64,000 nt of DNA from Winogradskyella aurantiaca (GTDB lineage Bacteria; Bacteroidota; Bacteroidia; Flavobacteriales; Flavobacteriaceae), in the NCBI RefSeq assembly GCF_003362725.1, contig NZ_QKTV01000007.1, forward strand, positions 124,001-188,000, read 5' to 3'. Below are positions 1 to 8,768 of this stretch, piece by piece. Numbering within the stretch: the stretch's first letter is position 1; each line of letters begins with the position of its first letter. The notes under the pieces are model-generated. The model did no database searches, was not told where the DNA came from, and was given only the letters and a program-made list of their open reading frames with translations. The translations under genes were made by a program, and so were the position numbers.

Positions 1-766
1 TGGCAAAAGCAAAATTAGCACGCACTGGGGCAGGTGCAGGTACGGTTCTAAACCCATCAACAGGAATATCCAAAGTAGGGTTATTACCTGCCACACTTAT
101 GGCACTAAAACCATCAAAACTTGTTATGGACTTTCCTGGTAAAGTTGGATCTTCAAAGACAATGAACAAAGACCATCCCGCTGATTCACCAGTTCCATTA
201 TAAGGATCATAGGTAGCTGATTCACCCTGAGCAGAGGACACATTAGCTACTGTATAGGTACCAAGATCATTATTAAATCCTGTAACAATGTTAGTCACAT
301 CAGCAAAACAGGCATATGAAAAACTATTTCCCCCATCGACCGAAGATCCATTAGCATCATAAATAACTGTTCCCTGTATGTCAACATAACCTCCCTCAGG
401 CCCTTTAAATTTGATGTCTGTAATAGGTTCATCACCAGGGTTGACGGCACCCCAATATAGTCCGGCATAAATAATCCGATAACAATTTGGATTAGGAATG
501 GTCAAGTCTGCGCTGGACGAACTAAATGTTGAGGCGTCAGTGTCTATATCAATGTATTGCATATCTACATTGTGATTATAAACAGAGAGGTCATTAAAGG
601 CATTATTATCTGGTCCTAAAATGTTGTTACCAATTAAGATAATATCACCTTTTACATCCTGATTAAATCGAGGAGTAAATGGCTCGTAGTTTTGTCCTTT
701 GGCCTGAAAGACAGTTACGAGTAATATTACGAGGCTAATAATAGCCTTAAAAGTAGGTTTGTTCAT
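1..766 (-). CDS. Large secreted surface protein, N-terminal part (cut by window edge)
   Basis: The reading frame is open from an ATG at 766 down to base 1, about 255 codons, and continues outside the window. It starts with a signal peptide (MNKPTFKAIISLVILLVTVFQAKGQ). The mature part carries motifs such as CYRIIYAGLYWGA and GWSLFIVFEDP, which I recognise from the N-terminal region of large flavobacterial T9SS-exported surface proteins that usually end in a gliding-type C-terminal domain. That C-terminus is not visible here. It lies 62 bases downstream of the PorP/SprF-type gene on the same strand, the usual pairing of T9SS cargo and partner, so co-transcription is likely. The family assignment is inference; the secreted nature is well supported. 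Confidence 0.75.
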   Translation of the reverse strand, partial: MNKPTFKAIISLVILLVTVFQAKGQNYEPFTPRFNQDVKGDIILIGNNILGPDNNAFNDLSVYNHNVDMQYIDIDTDASTFSSSSADLTIPNPNCYRIIYAGLYWGAVNPGDEPITDIKFKGPEGGYVDIQGTVIYDANGSSVDGGNSFSYACFADVTNIVTGFNNDLGTYTVANVSSAQGESATYDPYNGTGESAGWSLFIVFEDPTLPGKSITSFDGFSAISVAGNNPTLDIPVDGFRTVPAPAPVRANFAFA

Positions 767-828
767 GGTCGATTTGTTTTTACAATAACAGTTCATTCGG
801 GGCAGAATTACTACGTCATTTGCTTAAC

Positions 829-3423
829 TTATTTCATTGATTTATTTTCAATTTTTATCATTGATAAATTCTTATTTAAACTCGTCTCATTATTACCTGC
901 CATTGCTTCATTCGCATCCTTAAGATTTGAAAACTTCTTACTGTATATATAGTACTTACTGGTGTTTACATCATAAAAGAAACTAATATTCTTTTCTCCG
1001 CTTTTAATAGCAGCCCTTAGAAATTCGTCTCGTTTGTTCTTATCTGAGTGAACAGCCATAACCAAATAATACCCATCTTCATTGTGCTTGACATCCTTCA
1101 ATATTTTTATAGTTCCACCGTTGGTTTCACCATAATCCAACGGATCGTTACTATTCGCTTCTAAGTCAATTCTTGTACTCTCTTTAATACGTCTTAGGTC
1201 CGCCATATCCTTAGCATAGCGATCCTCTTGATTATCAAAGGCCGCACGCTTAATGCGTCTTTTGCGTTCTATTTCGGTAGCTTGCTTAATTGAATCCAAT
1301 TCAAACATCAAGGCCTTTTTGACTTCTTCGGCTTTCCTTTTCGATTTTTGAACGATTAAAATTTCATCCAGATAAATCATATTCATCTCATCATCATCTG
1401 ATGAATATTCCTTCTTGCGCTCATCGTACAATTTTTGAAGCTCGACCAATCGCTGTTCTTGAGCAGCGATGGTTTTATCGATTTCAAATGTTAGCGACTC
1501 TAGTTGAGCATTTTGTTCAGAAGTACTTTTAAATGGTTTTGGAGCTTTATATATTCCTTGCTCACTTAAATCGTTTTCTTCTTTTAAATCTGCCAGATCT
1601 TGTTTTCTATTATCAACTGTAGCTTCTAATTGAGATAAAAGATTTTCCTGTTCATCTGATATTTGCTTGCTAACAGTTTCCACCTCATTTTTCATTTCAT
1701 CCGGAGTCATGCCCGGAGCCAAATCAGATTTGGTCTTGCTTTCTTCTGCTTCAGCGGCTAATAGGGCAGCCATGGCTTTTTGCTGACGTTCTACTCTTTC
1801 TGCTTTTAACCTTTCTAACCTCTTGGCTTCTTCTGCTTTGGCTATTGCCGCTAAGTCTTGTGCCTCCTGCTCTGCTCTTTGTCTTTCTAGTTCAGCTATT
1901 CTTTCCTCCTCTTGTCTTCTTTCTTCGGCCTCAGCAGCAGCAAGAATTGCTAAAGCTTCTTTACGACGCTTTTCTTCATTCTCTTTTAAGCGTGCTAGTC
2001 TGGCCGCTTCCTGCGCTGATTCTTCCTCAGCTCTAATTCTGGCCTGTTCTTCGGCCAATCGACGTGCTTCGTCTTTGCGCTTTTCTTCTCTTAATCTGTT
2101 TTCCTCAGCTTCCGCTGCTGCTAATGCAGCCAGAGCCTCCTGACGACGTTGTTCTTCAGTAGCTTTCAACTGAGCCAAACGTTGTTCCTCTTCCTCCTTA
2201 AGTTGTTTGGCTTTAAGTTTGGCAAGAGCTTCTGCCTCAGCCTTTTCCTTTGCCAGCTCTTCTGCTTTTTGTTTAGCAGCTTCTATTTCCAATTGACGCT
2301 GGTTAATAGTGTTTTCTTCAATAGAATCAGTAGTACTGATGGCTGTTGTCGTTAATTCGGTAGTTTCAGTTAAAGCCGCCTCACGTTGTTGTTGGCGTGC
2401 TTTAGCCCTTGCCGCTATTCTTGCCCTAGTGGCCTCGTCCGTCTTATGATATTTAACCCGTTTTCGTTCCGGGATAATAGAAGACATTTGCATGTCATCA
2501 CTGTATGAATAACGATTTTTATTTTTAAAACGATAGGCCAAAGTGATCTCATGAGAACTACCGAGATTTATTGAATTGGTAATTCCATTTTCATAATTAT
2601 ATTCAATAGCAATACCTTTTAAAAGATTTGCACCAATACCAACAGAAATACCATTTTGAGAATGATAACCTAATTGACCCCAGATTCCTTTTGGAACCGT
2701 AAGCATCACCAACCCTGAAAGAACTACGTCTGAATTCTTAAATTCGGACCTTACTAGTCCTGAGAATCTTGAGTTGTCAAAGAAGCCTCCACTCTGCAAA
2801 AATCCAGTATACATTAAGTGAGCCTGGAGTCCCTGCTCAGGGTCGTCCTCAACTAAGTTTGAATTAGTGAAATTATATAAGGTGTAATTTCTTAAGGTAA
2901 GACCCACATCAAGAAATCGAGTACCATAATTAATCGATGGATTAAATGTCATTAGAAAATTGGAGGGAACATTGTTCAATGAAGGATCAGGCAATGTTGA
3001 AATAACGTTACCTGTATTAATTCCACTTTGATAAAACGCAAGATTGGCACCAAAGGTCAAATTATTATCATATGACAGTGGAACATTGTATGCGTAATTT
3101 AATACACCACCAAATGTTGTTAAAATCCCATAATTTCTTTGGAACAGTGAGATGCCAGCAGCAGATCGTTCATTAATTCGACCGCTGTAACCAAATACAT
3201 ATGAAACTGGTACATTCTCAAACTGCACCCATTCACGCTTATTTGTAAAGCTAAGGGTTTTGTTTTCTTCTCTAACGAACGTAAAAGTTGGACTTAAAGC
3301 AAATCTGTTAAAAGTCAAGGAATTTCGTACTGGTAAACTATAAGACACAACACCATCACCTTGGGACCATACAATCCCTGGAATAAATAAAATTATGATG
3401 ATATGTAATAGCTGTGTTCGCAT
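829..3423 (-). CDS. PorP/SprF-family T9SS membrane protein with long coiled-coil extension
   Basis: 864 residues. Residues 1-20 are a signal peptide. Residues ~25-300 match the PorP/SprF family of outer-membrane beta-barrel proteins that partner T9SS cargo adhesins (strand-like segments, barrel ending near ITLAYRFKNKN). PorP/SprF proteins are normally ~300-350 residues. This one continues with an Ala/Glu/Lys/Arg-rich coiled coil at ~375-570, a second charged helical region to ~760, and a C-terminal segment (~790-864, containing GYYLVMAVHSDKNKRDEF and KYYIYSKKFSNLKDANEA) that looks like a SPOR-type fold. The ATG directly abuts the TAG stop of the upstream cargo gene, so the two are translated from one mRNA. 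A barrel plus periplasmic rod reaching peptidoglycan is my inference. Confidence 0.85.
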   Translation of the reverse strand: MRTQLLHIIIILFIPGIVWSQGDGVVSYSLPVRNSLTFNRFALSPTFTFVREENKTLSFTNKREWVQFENVPVSYVFGYSGRINERSAAGISLFQRNYGILTTFGGVLNYAYNVPLSYDNNLTFGANLAFYQSGINTGNVISTLPDPSLNNVPSNFLMTFNPSINYGTRFLDVGLTLRNYTLYNFTNSNLVEDDPEQGLQAHLMYTGFLQSGGFFDNSRFSGLVRSEFKNSDVVLSGLVMLTVPKGIWGQLGYHSQNGISVGIGANLLKGIAIEYNYENGITNSINLGSSHEITLAYRFKNKNRYSYSDDMQMSSIIPERKRVKYHKTDEATRARIAARAKARQQQREAALTETTELTTTAISTTDSIEENTINQRQLEIEAAKQKAEELAKEKAEAEALAKLKAKQLKEEEEQRLAQLKATEEQRRQEALAALAAAEAEENRLREEKRKDEARRLAEEQARIRAEEESAQEAARLARLKENEEKRRKEALAILAAAEAEERRQEEERIAELERQRAEQEAQDLAAIAKAEEAKRLERLKAERVERQQKAMAALLAAEAEESKTKSDLAPGMTPDEMKNEVETVSKQISDEQENLLSQLEATVDNRKQDLADLKEENDLSEQGIYKAPKPFKSTSEQNAQLESLTFEIDKTIAAQEQRLVELQKLYDERKKEYSSDDDEMNMIYLDEILIVQKSKRKAEEVKKALMFELDSIKQATEIERKRRIKRAAFDNQEDRYAKDMADLRRIKESTRIDLEANSNDPLDYGETNGGTIKILKDVKHNEDGYYLVMAVHSDKNKRDEFLRAAIKSGEKNISFFYDVNTSKYYIYSKKFSNLKDANEAMAGNNETSLNKNLSMIKIENKSMK
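1741..2190 (-). repeat. Three 180-nt in-frame repeats coding a 60-residue coiled-coil unit
   Basis: Inside the PorP/SprF-type gene a segment coding R-L-x-x-L-K...(K/E)A(L/M)AALxAAEAEE occurs three times. The copies end at 2101, 1921 and 1741, exactly 180 bases apart, at about residues 412-441, 472-501 and 532-561. The conserved core of each unit is about 85-90 bases and the linkers are diverged Glu/Arg-rich sequence. This is a clear internal triplication. Confidence 0.85.
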
Positions 3424-4863
3424 CTATTTTATAATCGTAATAGTCCCTTTTCTGGACGATTGACCTGTTGGTGTAATAATATAATAATAGACAGGGTTGA
3501 CCTCTTTAAATTCAATGGGTTCTAAGGGCCAATTATTCTGATAATCATTAGTCTCAAACACAAGTTTTCCCACAGGGTCAAGAATCTGAACCAGTGTATT
3601 TGTGCCAGTTGTATATTGCAGAGGAATTATCCAGGTATCATTAACACCGTCACTATTGGGACTAATTAGATTAGGAATGGCATCTACATCTGGAAAGGCC
3701 TCCATCACCGTAAATTGAAATTGTTTTGTAGCATTACAATTTTGAGTTTGAGTAATCTCTACGGAATACACCCCTGTTTGGCTTATTTCTATAAATTCTG
3801 AAACTTCGTCTAAAATTGGCTCCCCATTTAAAGTCCATTTGAATTCGGGATTAAGAGCATCTGTTGTTACGGTTACCCATATATTCTCATCTTCCTCGAG
3901 AACAACAAATTCTTCTGTATCGATTGTAGCATTGAACCCAGAGGCTTCGAGTTCAATTGTAGCATCAGCACTACACTCCCCTAGATTAACATTCACAGAA
4001 TAGGTGCCTGATCCATCGGTTTCAAAAGTCTGATTTGTTGCATTTGGAATTAAAACTCCATCCTTAAACCATTGGTATTGTTCACCGTTTATGGCGCTAA
4101 GAGTAGTCATACCATCAGATGCACAAAATGGGTTACCAAGGCTGGAACTTATTTCAAACTCATTAGAGTTACTGGCTTCGGAAATAGTGACTCGATTTGA
4201 GAACGAATCGGAGGTACAAGAACCATAATTAGTTTCAACGAAATAGGTACCTTCCTCTTCAACCAATAATGATTCGCCACTAGCAACAAATACCGCTGAC
4301 GTATTACTTGTTTCTTTATACCAATTAAACGTAAGGTTTGGATAGTTGAGCGGAGAGTCATTTAAGGGACCACCTGGATTGTCAATTGTTAACAGATAAC
4401 TTCCATTAGGGCAAAAAACCCCTGTATCTATTAAATTATTGATACTAAAAGGTGAGTCCTGACTCTTATAATAAGCTGCAAATTCTTGAGAATTTGAACT
4501 CGTTGCTGCCGGTGAAGTCGACTTAACTCTTACTTTATAATTTTCTCCACCAACATCCTGTGGCAAGGCAAAACTAATATTAGCCGGAGAAGACACAATG
4601 GATCCTGGGCTAGAACTGTAAACTTCAATGGCATTATCAAATGATCCTGAGGCATCTGATAATTCCAAAATAAACCGATTGGATGATGAAAGAGCGTTTT
4701 CAGGACTAAAGGAAAAGCTAACATTATAGGTATTAAAGTCTGTACTTGCGCAGGCCTGTGTAAAACCAAGTGTCGGTGTACTAATGACCACCTGGGCATT
4801 AATGTTAACTATTTCACAAGTAAAAACTAAAAGTACGAGTACAATTTTTATAGCTTTTATCAT
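3424..4863 (-). CDS. T9SS type B (gliding-type) sorting-domain protein with Ig-like repeats
   Basis: 479 residues. The N-terminal signal peptide ends near INAQ. The body holds several Ig/PKD-like beta domains with paired cysteines and repeated G-x-Y-x-V endings (GTYFVETNYGSC, GTYSVNVNLGEC, GVYSVEITQTQNC). The last ~85 residues, from IPNLISPNSDGVNDTWIIP to KGTITIIK, are the gliding-motility-associated C-terminal domain (type B CTD) used by the type IX secretion system. The following gene is its likely PorP/SprF-type partner, with ATG abutting this stop. At 479 residues it is very small compared with SprB-type adhesins. It probably ends up on the cell surface or outside; the ligand is unknown. 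Confidence 0.88.
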   Translation of the reverse strand: MIKAIKIVLVLLVFTCEIVNINAQVVISTPTLGFTQACASTDFNTYNVSFSFSPENALSSSNRFILELSDASGSFDNAIEVYSSSPGSIVSSPANISFALPQDVGGENYKVRVKSTSPAATSSNSQEFAAYYKSQDSPFSINNLIDTGVFCPNGSYLLTIDNPGGPLNDSPLNYPNLTFNWYKETSNTSAVFVASGESLLVEEEGTYFVETNYGSCTSDSFSNRVTISEASNSNEFEISSSLGNPFCASDGMTTLSAINGEQYQWFKDGVLIPNATNQTFETDGSGTYSVNVNLGECSADATIELEASGFNATIDTEEFVVLEEDENIWVTVTTDALNPEFKWTLNGEPILDEVSEFIEISQTGVYSVEITQTQNCNATKQFQFTVMEAFPDVDAIPNLISPNSDGVNDTWIIPLQYTTGTNTLVQILDPVGKLVFETNDYQNNWPLEPIEFKEVNPVYYYIITPTGQSSRKGTITIIK

Positions 4864-5042
4864 CTTTCCATTCTTAAAATTTCGACAAGCAGTACCAGCA
4901 CTTCAACAAATTACTATTGTGAGTGGGCGCTCTGAGCTGCACAAAATCGTTTAATTATCGAGATTCAACAATTCAAAACCTGAAGAGGGCTTAACCAGTT
5001 TTGAATATCAGTGTCTGACACTAAATTTGATCTATTAGAAGT

Positions 5043-6353
5043 TTAATCTCCTATATCGTTTGTTGCCATAATTTGATTGATTCGTAATCTAAAATCTGGA
5101 CGTTTTCTATTAAATATGTCAATAAAGGTTTCGGTGTCTAATCCTTTGGAATACACATTAAAAAAAGAGGGGTTTCCATACCAGTTTTCCAAATCGTCGT
5201 TATTAGCAAAATTTTCTACGAAAATATTTCCGTTGCAATTATTAAAATACATTTCTGAGAACTTTATACGATCCAAACTCTCCTGATTCACTTTCACTTT
5301 CTGGTCGAACATAACAGCAGGACTAAATCCTGAAATTACAGTTCTAGTCATATCTAATCCAGCGTTTGAACCAATAAAAATAGCCTCCTTTATAAGGCCC
5401 TTTTCAATATCGCCACTTAAATCTTCAGTCTTATTTATAATGGTCAGGTTTGAAGCAACAACATTAGTTCCGGGTTTAGAAAAATCAATTTCAGATTCAT
5501 TGTCATAGGATATAATACGCATAGATCTTGAGCCACTACTATGTGAAGCATATGGTGATCTAACTGCTAAAGTATTAGACATATCAATCTGGGCACCATA
5601 GTTAAAAGCAAAATCTAACTCAGATGATTTATGAGCAACGACATTGTTCATTTCAAACTCACCACCCCATACTTCAAATGCTGTTCCCCCAGAAAAGCTA
5701 ATCATAACATGATTAACAAGGGTTGTTTTTCCTAGTCCTGCAGCTGTAAAAGAAGGTCTATACAGACCGCGATTTATCCGTGTTCCGGCATATTCAATTC
5801 TAACAAATCGGATTATTCCTGAATGACTATATGCATTGGTACCACCAAAGTTTAGGTTAGAGTAATAATCTGGTGATAATTGAGGAAAGAGACCAGCAGC
5901 CGACCCATTTCCAAATTTATTGGTTGGAGCATCGCCGAGTATTACTAAACCGCCCCAGTCACCTGGTTTTTTTCGGTTCCTATTTGATGTAAACACAATT
6001 GGATCAGTCTCTAATCCATCAGCAACAAGCGTTGCTCCCTTTGCAATGATAAGCGTTCCTTTGGTTTCAAAGTCACCAAGAACCACAGTTCCTGGTTCAA
6101 TGGATAAAGTAGCATTATTTGTAACAAATACATTACCTACCAATAAATACACATTACGCTTAAAGAGTTTTGTGTCTTTATTAATGGTACCTGTTAGAAT
6201 TTCAGTGGCCTCTCCATAGTCATTGAGTTTCGGTTGAAATTCAGTCCAATTATTCAACCAATTATTTACTCCAAAGATCCCCTTCTCTTGTTGAGAAAAG
6301 GCTGTGGCCATACATAAGCAGTAAATAAGAAAAAAATGAGTAATTGTTTTCAT
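5043..6353 (-). CDS. Secreted beta-helix-like protein of unknown function
   Basis: 436 residues, starting with a signal peptide (MKTITHFFLIYCLCMATAFSQ). The middle resembles a family of secreted Bacteroidota proteins with motifs such as LSIEPGTVVLGD, TLIIAKGATLVADG and KKPGDWGGLVILGDAP, followed by stretches of short beta strands with many Asn and Gly residues, as in right-handed parallel beta-helices. I see no type A or B sorting domain at the C-terminus, and the protein ends at NQIMATNDIGD, so its export route beyond the periplasm is unclear. A TAnnTTTG box lies 50 bases upstream. No enzyme activity can be assigned. Confidence 0.75.
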   Translation of the reverse strand: MKTITHFFLIYCLCMATAFSQQEKGIFGVNNWLNNWTEFQPKLNDYGEATEILTGTINKDTKLFKRNVYLLVGNVFVTNNATLSIEPGTVVLGDFETKGTLIIAKGATLVADGLETDPIVFTSNRNRKKPGDWGGLVILGDAPTNKFGNGSAAGLFPQLSPDYYSNLNFGGTNAYSHSGIIRFVRIEYAGTRINRGLYRPSFTAAGLGKTTLVNHVMISFSGGTAFEVWGGEFEMNNVVAHKSSELDFAFNYGAQIDMSNTLAVRSPYASHSSGSRSMRIISYDNESEIDFSKPGTNVVASNLTIINKTEDLSGDIEKGLIKEAIFIGSNAGLDMTRTVISGFSPAVMFDQKVKVNQESLDRIKFSEMYFNNCNGNIFVENFANNDDLENWYGNPSFFNVYSKGLDTETFIDIFNRKRPDFRLRINQIMATNDIGD

Positions 6354-6402
6354 AAGTAGTAATTATAGTTTTAAGAATTGGGGTTCCTGTTAACATTCAG
6401 AT

Positions 6403-6410
6403 CAAATATA
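6403..6410 (-). promoter_or_regulatory. -7 promoter box (TATATTTG) for the beta-helix-like gene
   Basis: Read on the minus strand this is TATATTTG, a perfect match to the Bacteroidota TAnnTTTG box. It lies 49 bases before the ATG at 6353. No clear -33 TTG is visible 19-21 bases further upstream. Confidence 0.5.
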
Positions 6411-6545
6411 GGCATAAAAACCTCTAATCGGTATATTTTTTCGTTGTAAGGGATAATTATGTAAGAATAAGAGCACTTATAAAAAATTGATCAAAATTGA
6501 CCTTTAAGTTATCACTTGTATTTCAAATAGTTAGGATTACAAACT

Positions 6546-6571
6546 AAAAAAGCCAGGTTTTACCCTGGCTT
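6546..6571 (-). terminator. Intrinsic terminator after the small secreted protein gene
   Basis: On the minus strand an 8-bp perfect stem (AAGCCAGG/CCTGGCTT, 6-base loop) is followed by a run of Ts. It lies 24 bases after the stop of the 6595-7044 gene. Confidence 0.8.
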
Positions 6572-6594
6572 CAACTTAACCTGAATCACTTTGC

Positions 6595-7044
6595 TTAATT
6601 AGCAAATTGATCATACTCGTGAAGCGCTTTCAAAGTTTCCTCATAGAACAAAATGGCCGCTATCAATTTATTAGTATCAGAATATGGTAATATGATATCT
6701 TGAAATTCTGAAGTTGCTTCTATATAACTTTCAGTTTCTTCGTGTTGCTTGTCTAAAGCTTTTCTATTATCACTATCCTTGGGTATACCTAAACTCTCCA
6801 TGGTCACACCTGGCTTTGTGGCAAAGGCAATATTTGGAAGGATTTTGATCAGACTTGAAATACGTTCTTTATACAAAGTCAAAAGTTCCCCTTTAGGCAT
6901 CCGTTCAAGATCGTCTATGTTGTGATATTTTTTAATCTCAATAGCATCCATAATGATGCTTTTAGGTTCTTTCCGTTTCTGAGAAAAACAACTATTACCT
7001 ACTAGTAATAAGCCGAAACACAGAATACATACTTTCAGTTTCAT
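6595..7044 (-). CDS. Small secreted protein of unknown function
   Basis: 149 residues when started at the ATG at 7044. The frame is open further upstream to 7101, but the 7044 start gives a proper signal peptide (MKLKVCILCFGLLLVGNSCFSQ), so I chose it. The mature part is mostly helical and charged, with DDLERMPKGELLTLYKERI and a C-terminal helix around ILFYEETLKALHEYDQF. I do not recognise the family. It has its own terminator and sits alone between the beta-helix gene and a divergently transcribed small secreted protein. Confidence 0.65.
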   Translation of the reverse strand: MKLKVCILCFGLLLVGNSCFSQKRKEPKSIIMDAIEIKKYHNIDDLERMPKGELLTLYKERISSLIKILPNIAFATKPGVTMESLGIPKDSDNRKALDKQHEETESYIEATSEFQDIILPYSDTNKLIAAILFYEETLKALHEYDQFAN

Positions 7045-7248
7045 GGTTATAAATTTGGGGTTACGGATCAAATCTATGTAATTTGACGTAATAATCCGCA
7101 TTTAATCGATAAAATGCATACTTTTTCTAATTTTCAAGGATTTTTCCTACGCGATGACATAACTAGTATTATAATTACTGTTAACTTCTGAATATATAGC
7201 TGAATCCACTTGTTTTAAGTATTTTAGAAACTCCATTGAACTCATACA

Positions 7249-7860
7249 ATGAAAAGACTCCTTTTTCTATTAGGTTTTTGTTACAGCTTTAGTCTTCTTG
7301 GTCAAGAAAATCCAAATAAAGAGGAGAAACTCCCACCCTACCAGGATTCTATTTATTCGTTTCAGAGTCGATTAAATATGCTGGACTCCAAAAAAGCAAT
7401 TGTCATTAATACTGATCCCATAACCGAAACCAAAACTATAACCAAGACACCCGTCATAGACCAACCGAATACCAAAGGAAAAACCATAGCCTTTTTAAAA
7501 AAATATACCTCTGCCTCCGTATATAAATACTTTAATGGTGGGTATTGGCTCATATCATCTGATACTATTCAAGGATATGTTACTAAAGAAAATTTAAATG
7601 AGGATGGCGTTATGGAGTCGACCATTTACAATTTTCGATTGAAGAAGCTGACTGAAGAGTTTGGTAAAAAAAACGCCATAAAAATACTCGACAATCGCAT
7701 TTGGTATGGAATGACCAAGGAAATGACTCGTGAAAGTATCGGCGAACCATTAACCATAACTAAGGTTACCGGTTATTATGGATTGAGGGAACGATGGAAT
7801 TATAAAGACCAATATCTTATATTCGAAAATAATTTTCTGTTGACATGGAATTACCTTTAA
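7249..7860 (+). CDS. Secreted protein of unknown function
   Basis: 203 residues with a signal peptide (MKRLLFLLGFCYSFSLLGQ). The middle includes KTIAFLKKYTSASVYKYFNGGYWLISSD. The last ~60 residues, containing IWYGMTKEMTRESIGEPLTI and GLRERWNYKDQYLIFENNFL, resemble the SmpA/OmlA-like pattern 'G-M-T-x-x-x-V-x-x-x-x-G-x-P' followed by a W-x-Y strand, but this is only a pattern match. It is transcribed divergently from the 6595-7044 gene. Function unknown. Confidence 0.65.
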   Translation: MKRLLFLLGFCYSFSLLGQENPNKEEKLPPYQDSIYSFQSRLNMLDSKKAIVINTDPITETKTITKTPVIDQPNTKGKTIAFLKKYTSASVYKYFNGGYWLISSDTIQGYVTKENLNEDGVMESTIYNFRLKKLTEEFGKKNAIKILDNRIWYGMTKEMTRESIGEPLTITKVTGYYGLRERWNYKDQYLIFENNFLLTWNYL

Positions 7861-8163
7861 GAACCATTCTGTCATTTACCTATTTACTTAATTATGGAAA
7901 TATATTTAAAGATACATTTTCAAAAGAACGAACCCATGTTGGCTAATTCACTGTCAATTTAGGAGGTCGTAAAATTGAACTGCACATTTTTATTTATACA
8001 TATTATGCCGTAATCTTATAGATAATCAACCAGTTATAACTCCATATTCAGTAATTTCATTATAAATTGATATTTAAATTTTATAAACTGTAATTACACT
8101 GCGCCAAGTGATTAACATTGTATTTGTTGCTCGGTGACGATCGAACCATTAATTATTAAAAAA
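7861..8163. other. Intergenic region without a recognisable feature
   Basis: This AT-rich stretch of about 300 bases holds no convincing ORF, hairpin or perfect TAnnTTTG box. It must contain the promoter of the DUF4136 lipoprotein gene, but I cannot place it. Confidence 0.5.
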
Positions 8164-8742
8164 ATGAAAAAGATTCTATCTAAACTTATAATTCTCTCCA
8201 GCCTTATCATATTCAACTGTTCATCTGTTGTTAAATCCAAAAAGTTTACAGATAACAACATGAATGATTATAAGACCTATGCCTATTTACCAGATACCGA
8301 TATGAGCAGTTCAGAATTTAACCGGGCTGATGATGCACCAGCCAACGAATCAGCGGTTGCAACATTAAAAAAGCGTTTGAATGAACGAGGCTACACCATG
8401 ACAACTAATAATCCAGATTTGGTTATCATCATCTCTGAATCAATAGGAATTGATAGTAATCAAAAACTGGAAGGCAGAAGTAATACTGCGGCAGCCAGTT
8501 CATCGAGTAATGTCCCTTACAGCGGTTCTTCAGCTTCAACTAGTAGTACCAGATCCTCTAGCAATACTGCGAATAGCAGTAGACCTTATCAAACTGGGAA
8601 TATGGCAATTGAAGTGTTCGACAACAAAACCAAAGAATTGGTATGGATTGGTTTGGTTAAAGACTATAAAACAGATATAGCCACTACTAATTTACCAGAA
8701 AGTATGGTCAATGCTATTTTTGATAAACTTCCGAATAACTAA
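8164..8742 (+). CDS. DUF4136-family lipoprotein
   Basis: 192 residues from the ATG at 8164. The frame extends upstream to 8134, but only the 8164 start gives a lipoprotein signal (MKKILSKLIILSSLIIFNC, lipobox Cys at 19). The pattern after it (KKFTDNNMNDYKTYAYLPDT, then LKKRLNERGYTMTTNNPDLVI) fits the DUF4136 family of small envelope lipoproteins. Residues ~108-145 are an unusual Ser-rich low-complexity insert. The C-terminal part, MAIEVFDNKTKELVWIGLV, is the conserved final strand pair. It is convergent with mnmE. The molecular role of the family is unknown. Confidence 0.8.
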   Translation: MKKILSKLIILSSLIIFNCSSVVKSKKFTDNNMNDYKTYAYLPDTDMSSSEFNRADDAPANESAVATLKKRLNERGYTMTTNNPDLVIIISESIGIDSNQKLEGRSNTAAASSSSNVPYSGSSASTSSTRSSSNTANSSRPYQTGNMAIEVFDNKTKELVWIGLVKDYKTDIATTNLPESMVNAIFDKLPNN

Positions 8743-8743
8743 C

Positions 8744-8768
8744 AGTATTTGACGTTATGTCAAATACT
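8744..8768. terminator. Hairpin between convergent genes, overlapping the mnmE stop
   Basis: A perfect 10-bp inverted repeat (AGTATTTGAC / GTCAAATACT) with a 5-base loop fills the space between the two stop codons and covers part of the mnmE TAG. There is no strong T-run on either side, so a bidirectional terminator is likely but not certain. Confidence 0.5.

Noticed and set aside
1823-2355. Three plus-strand reading frames opposite the coiled coil
   Set aside because: They are antisense to the Ala/Glu-rich repeats; their Ser/Leu/Phe-rich make-up mirrors the repeat codons and they have no start context or homology.
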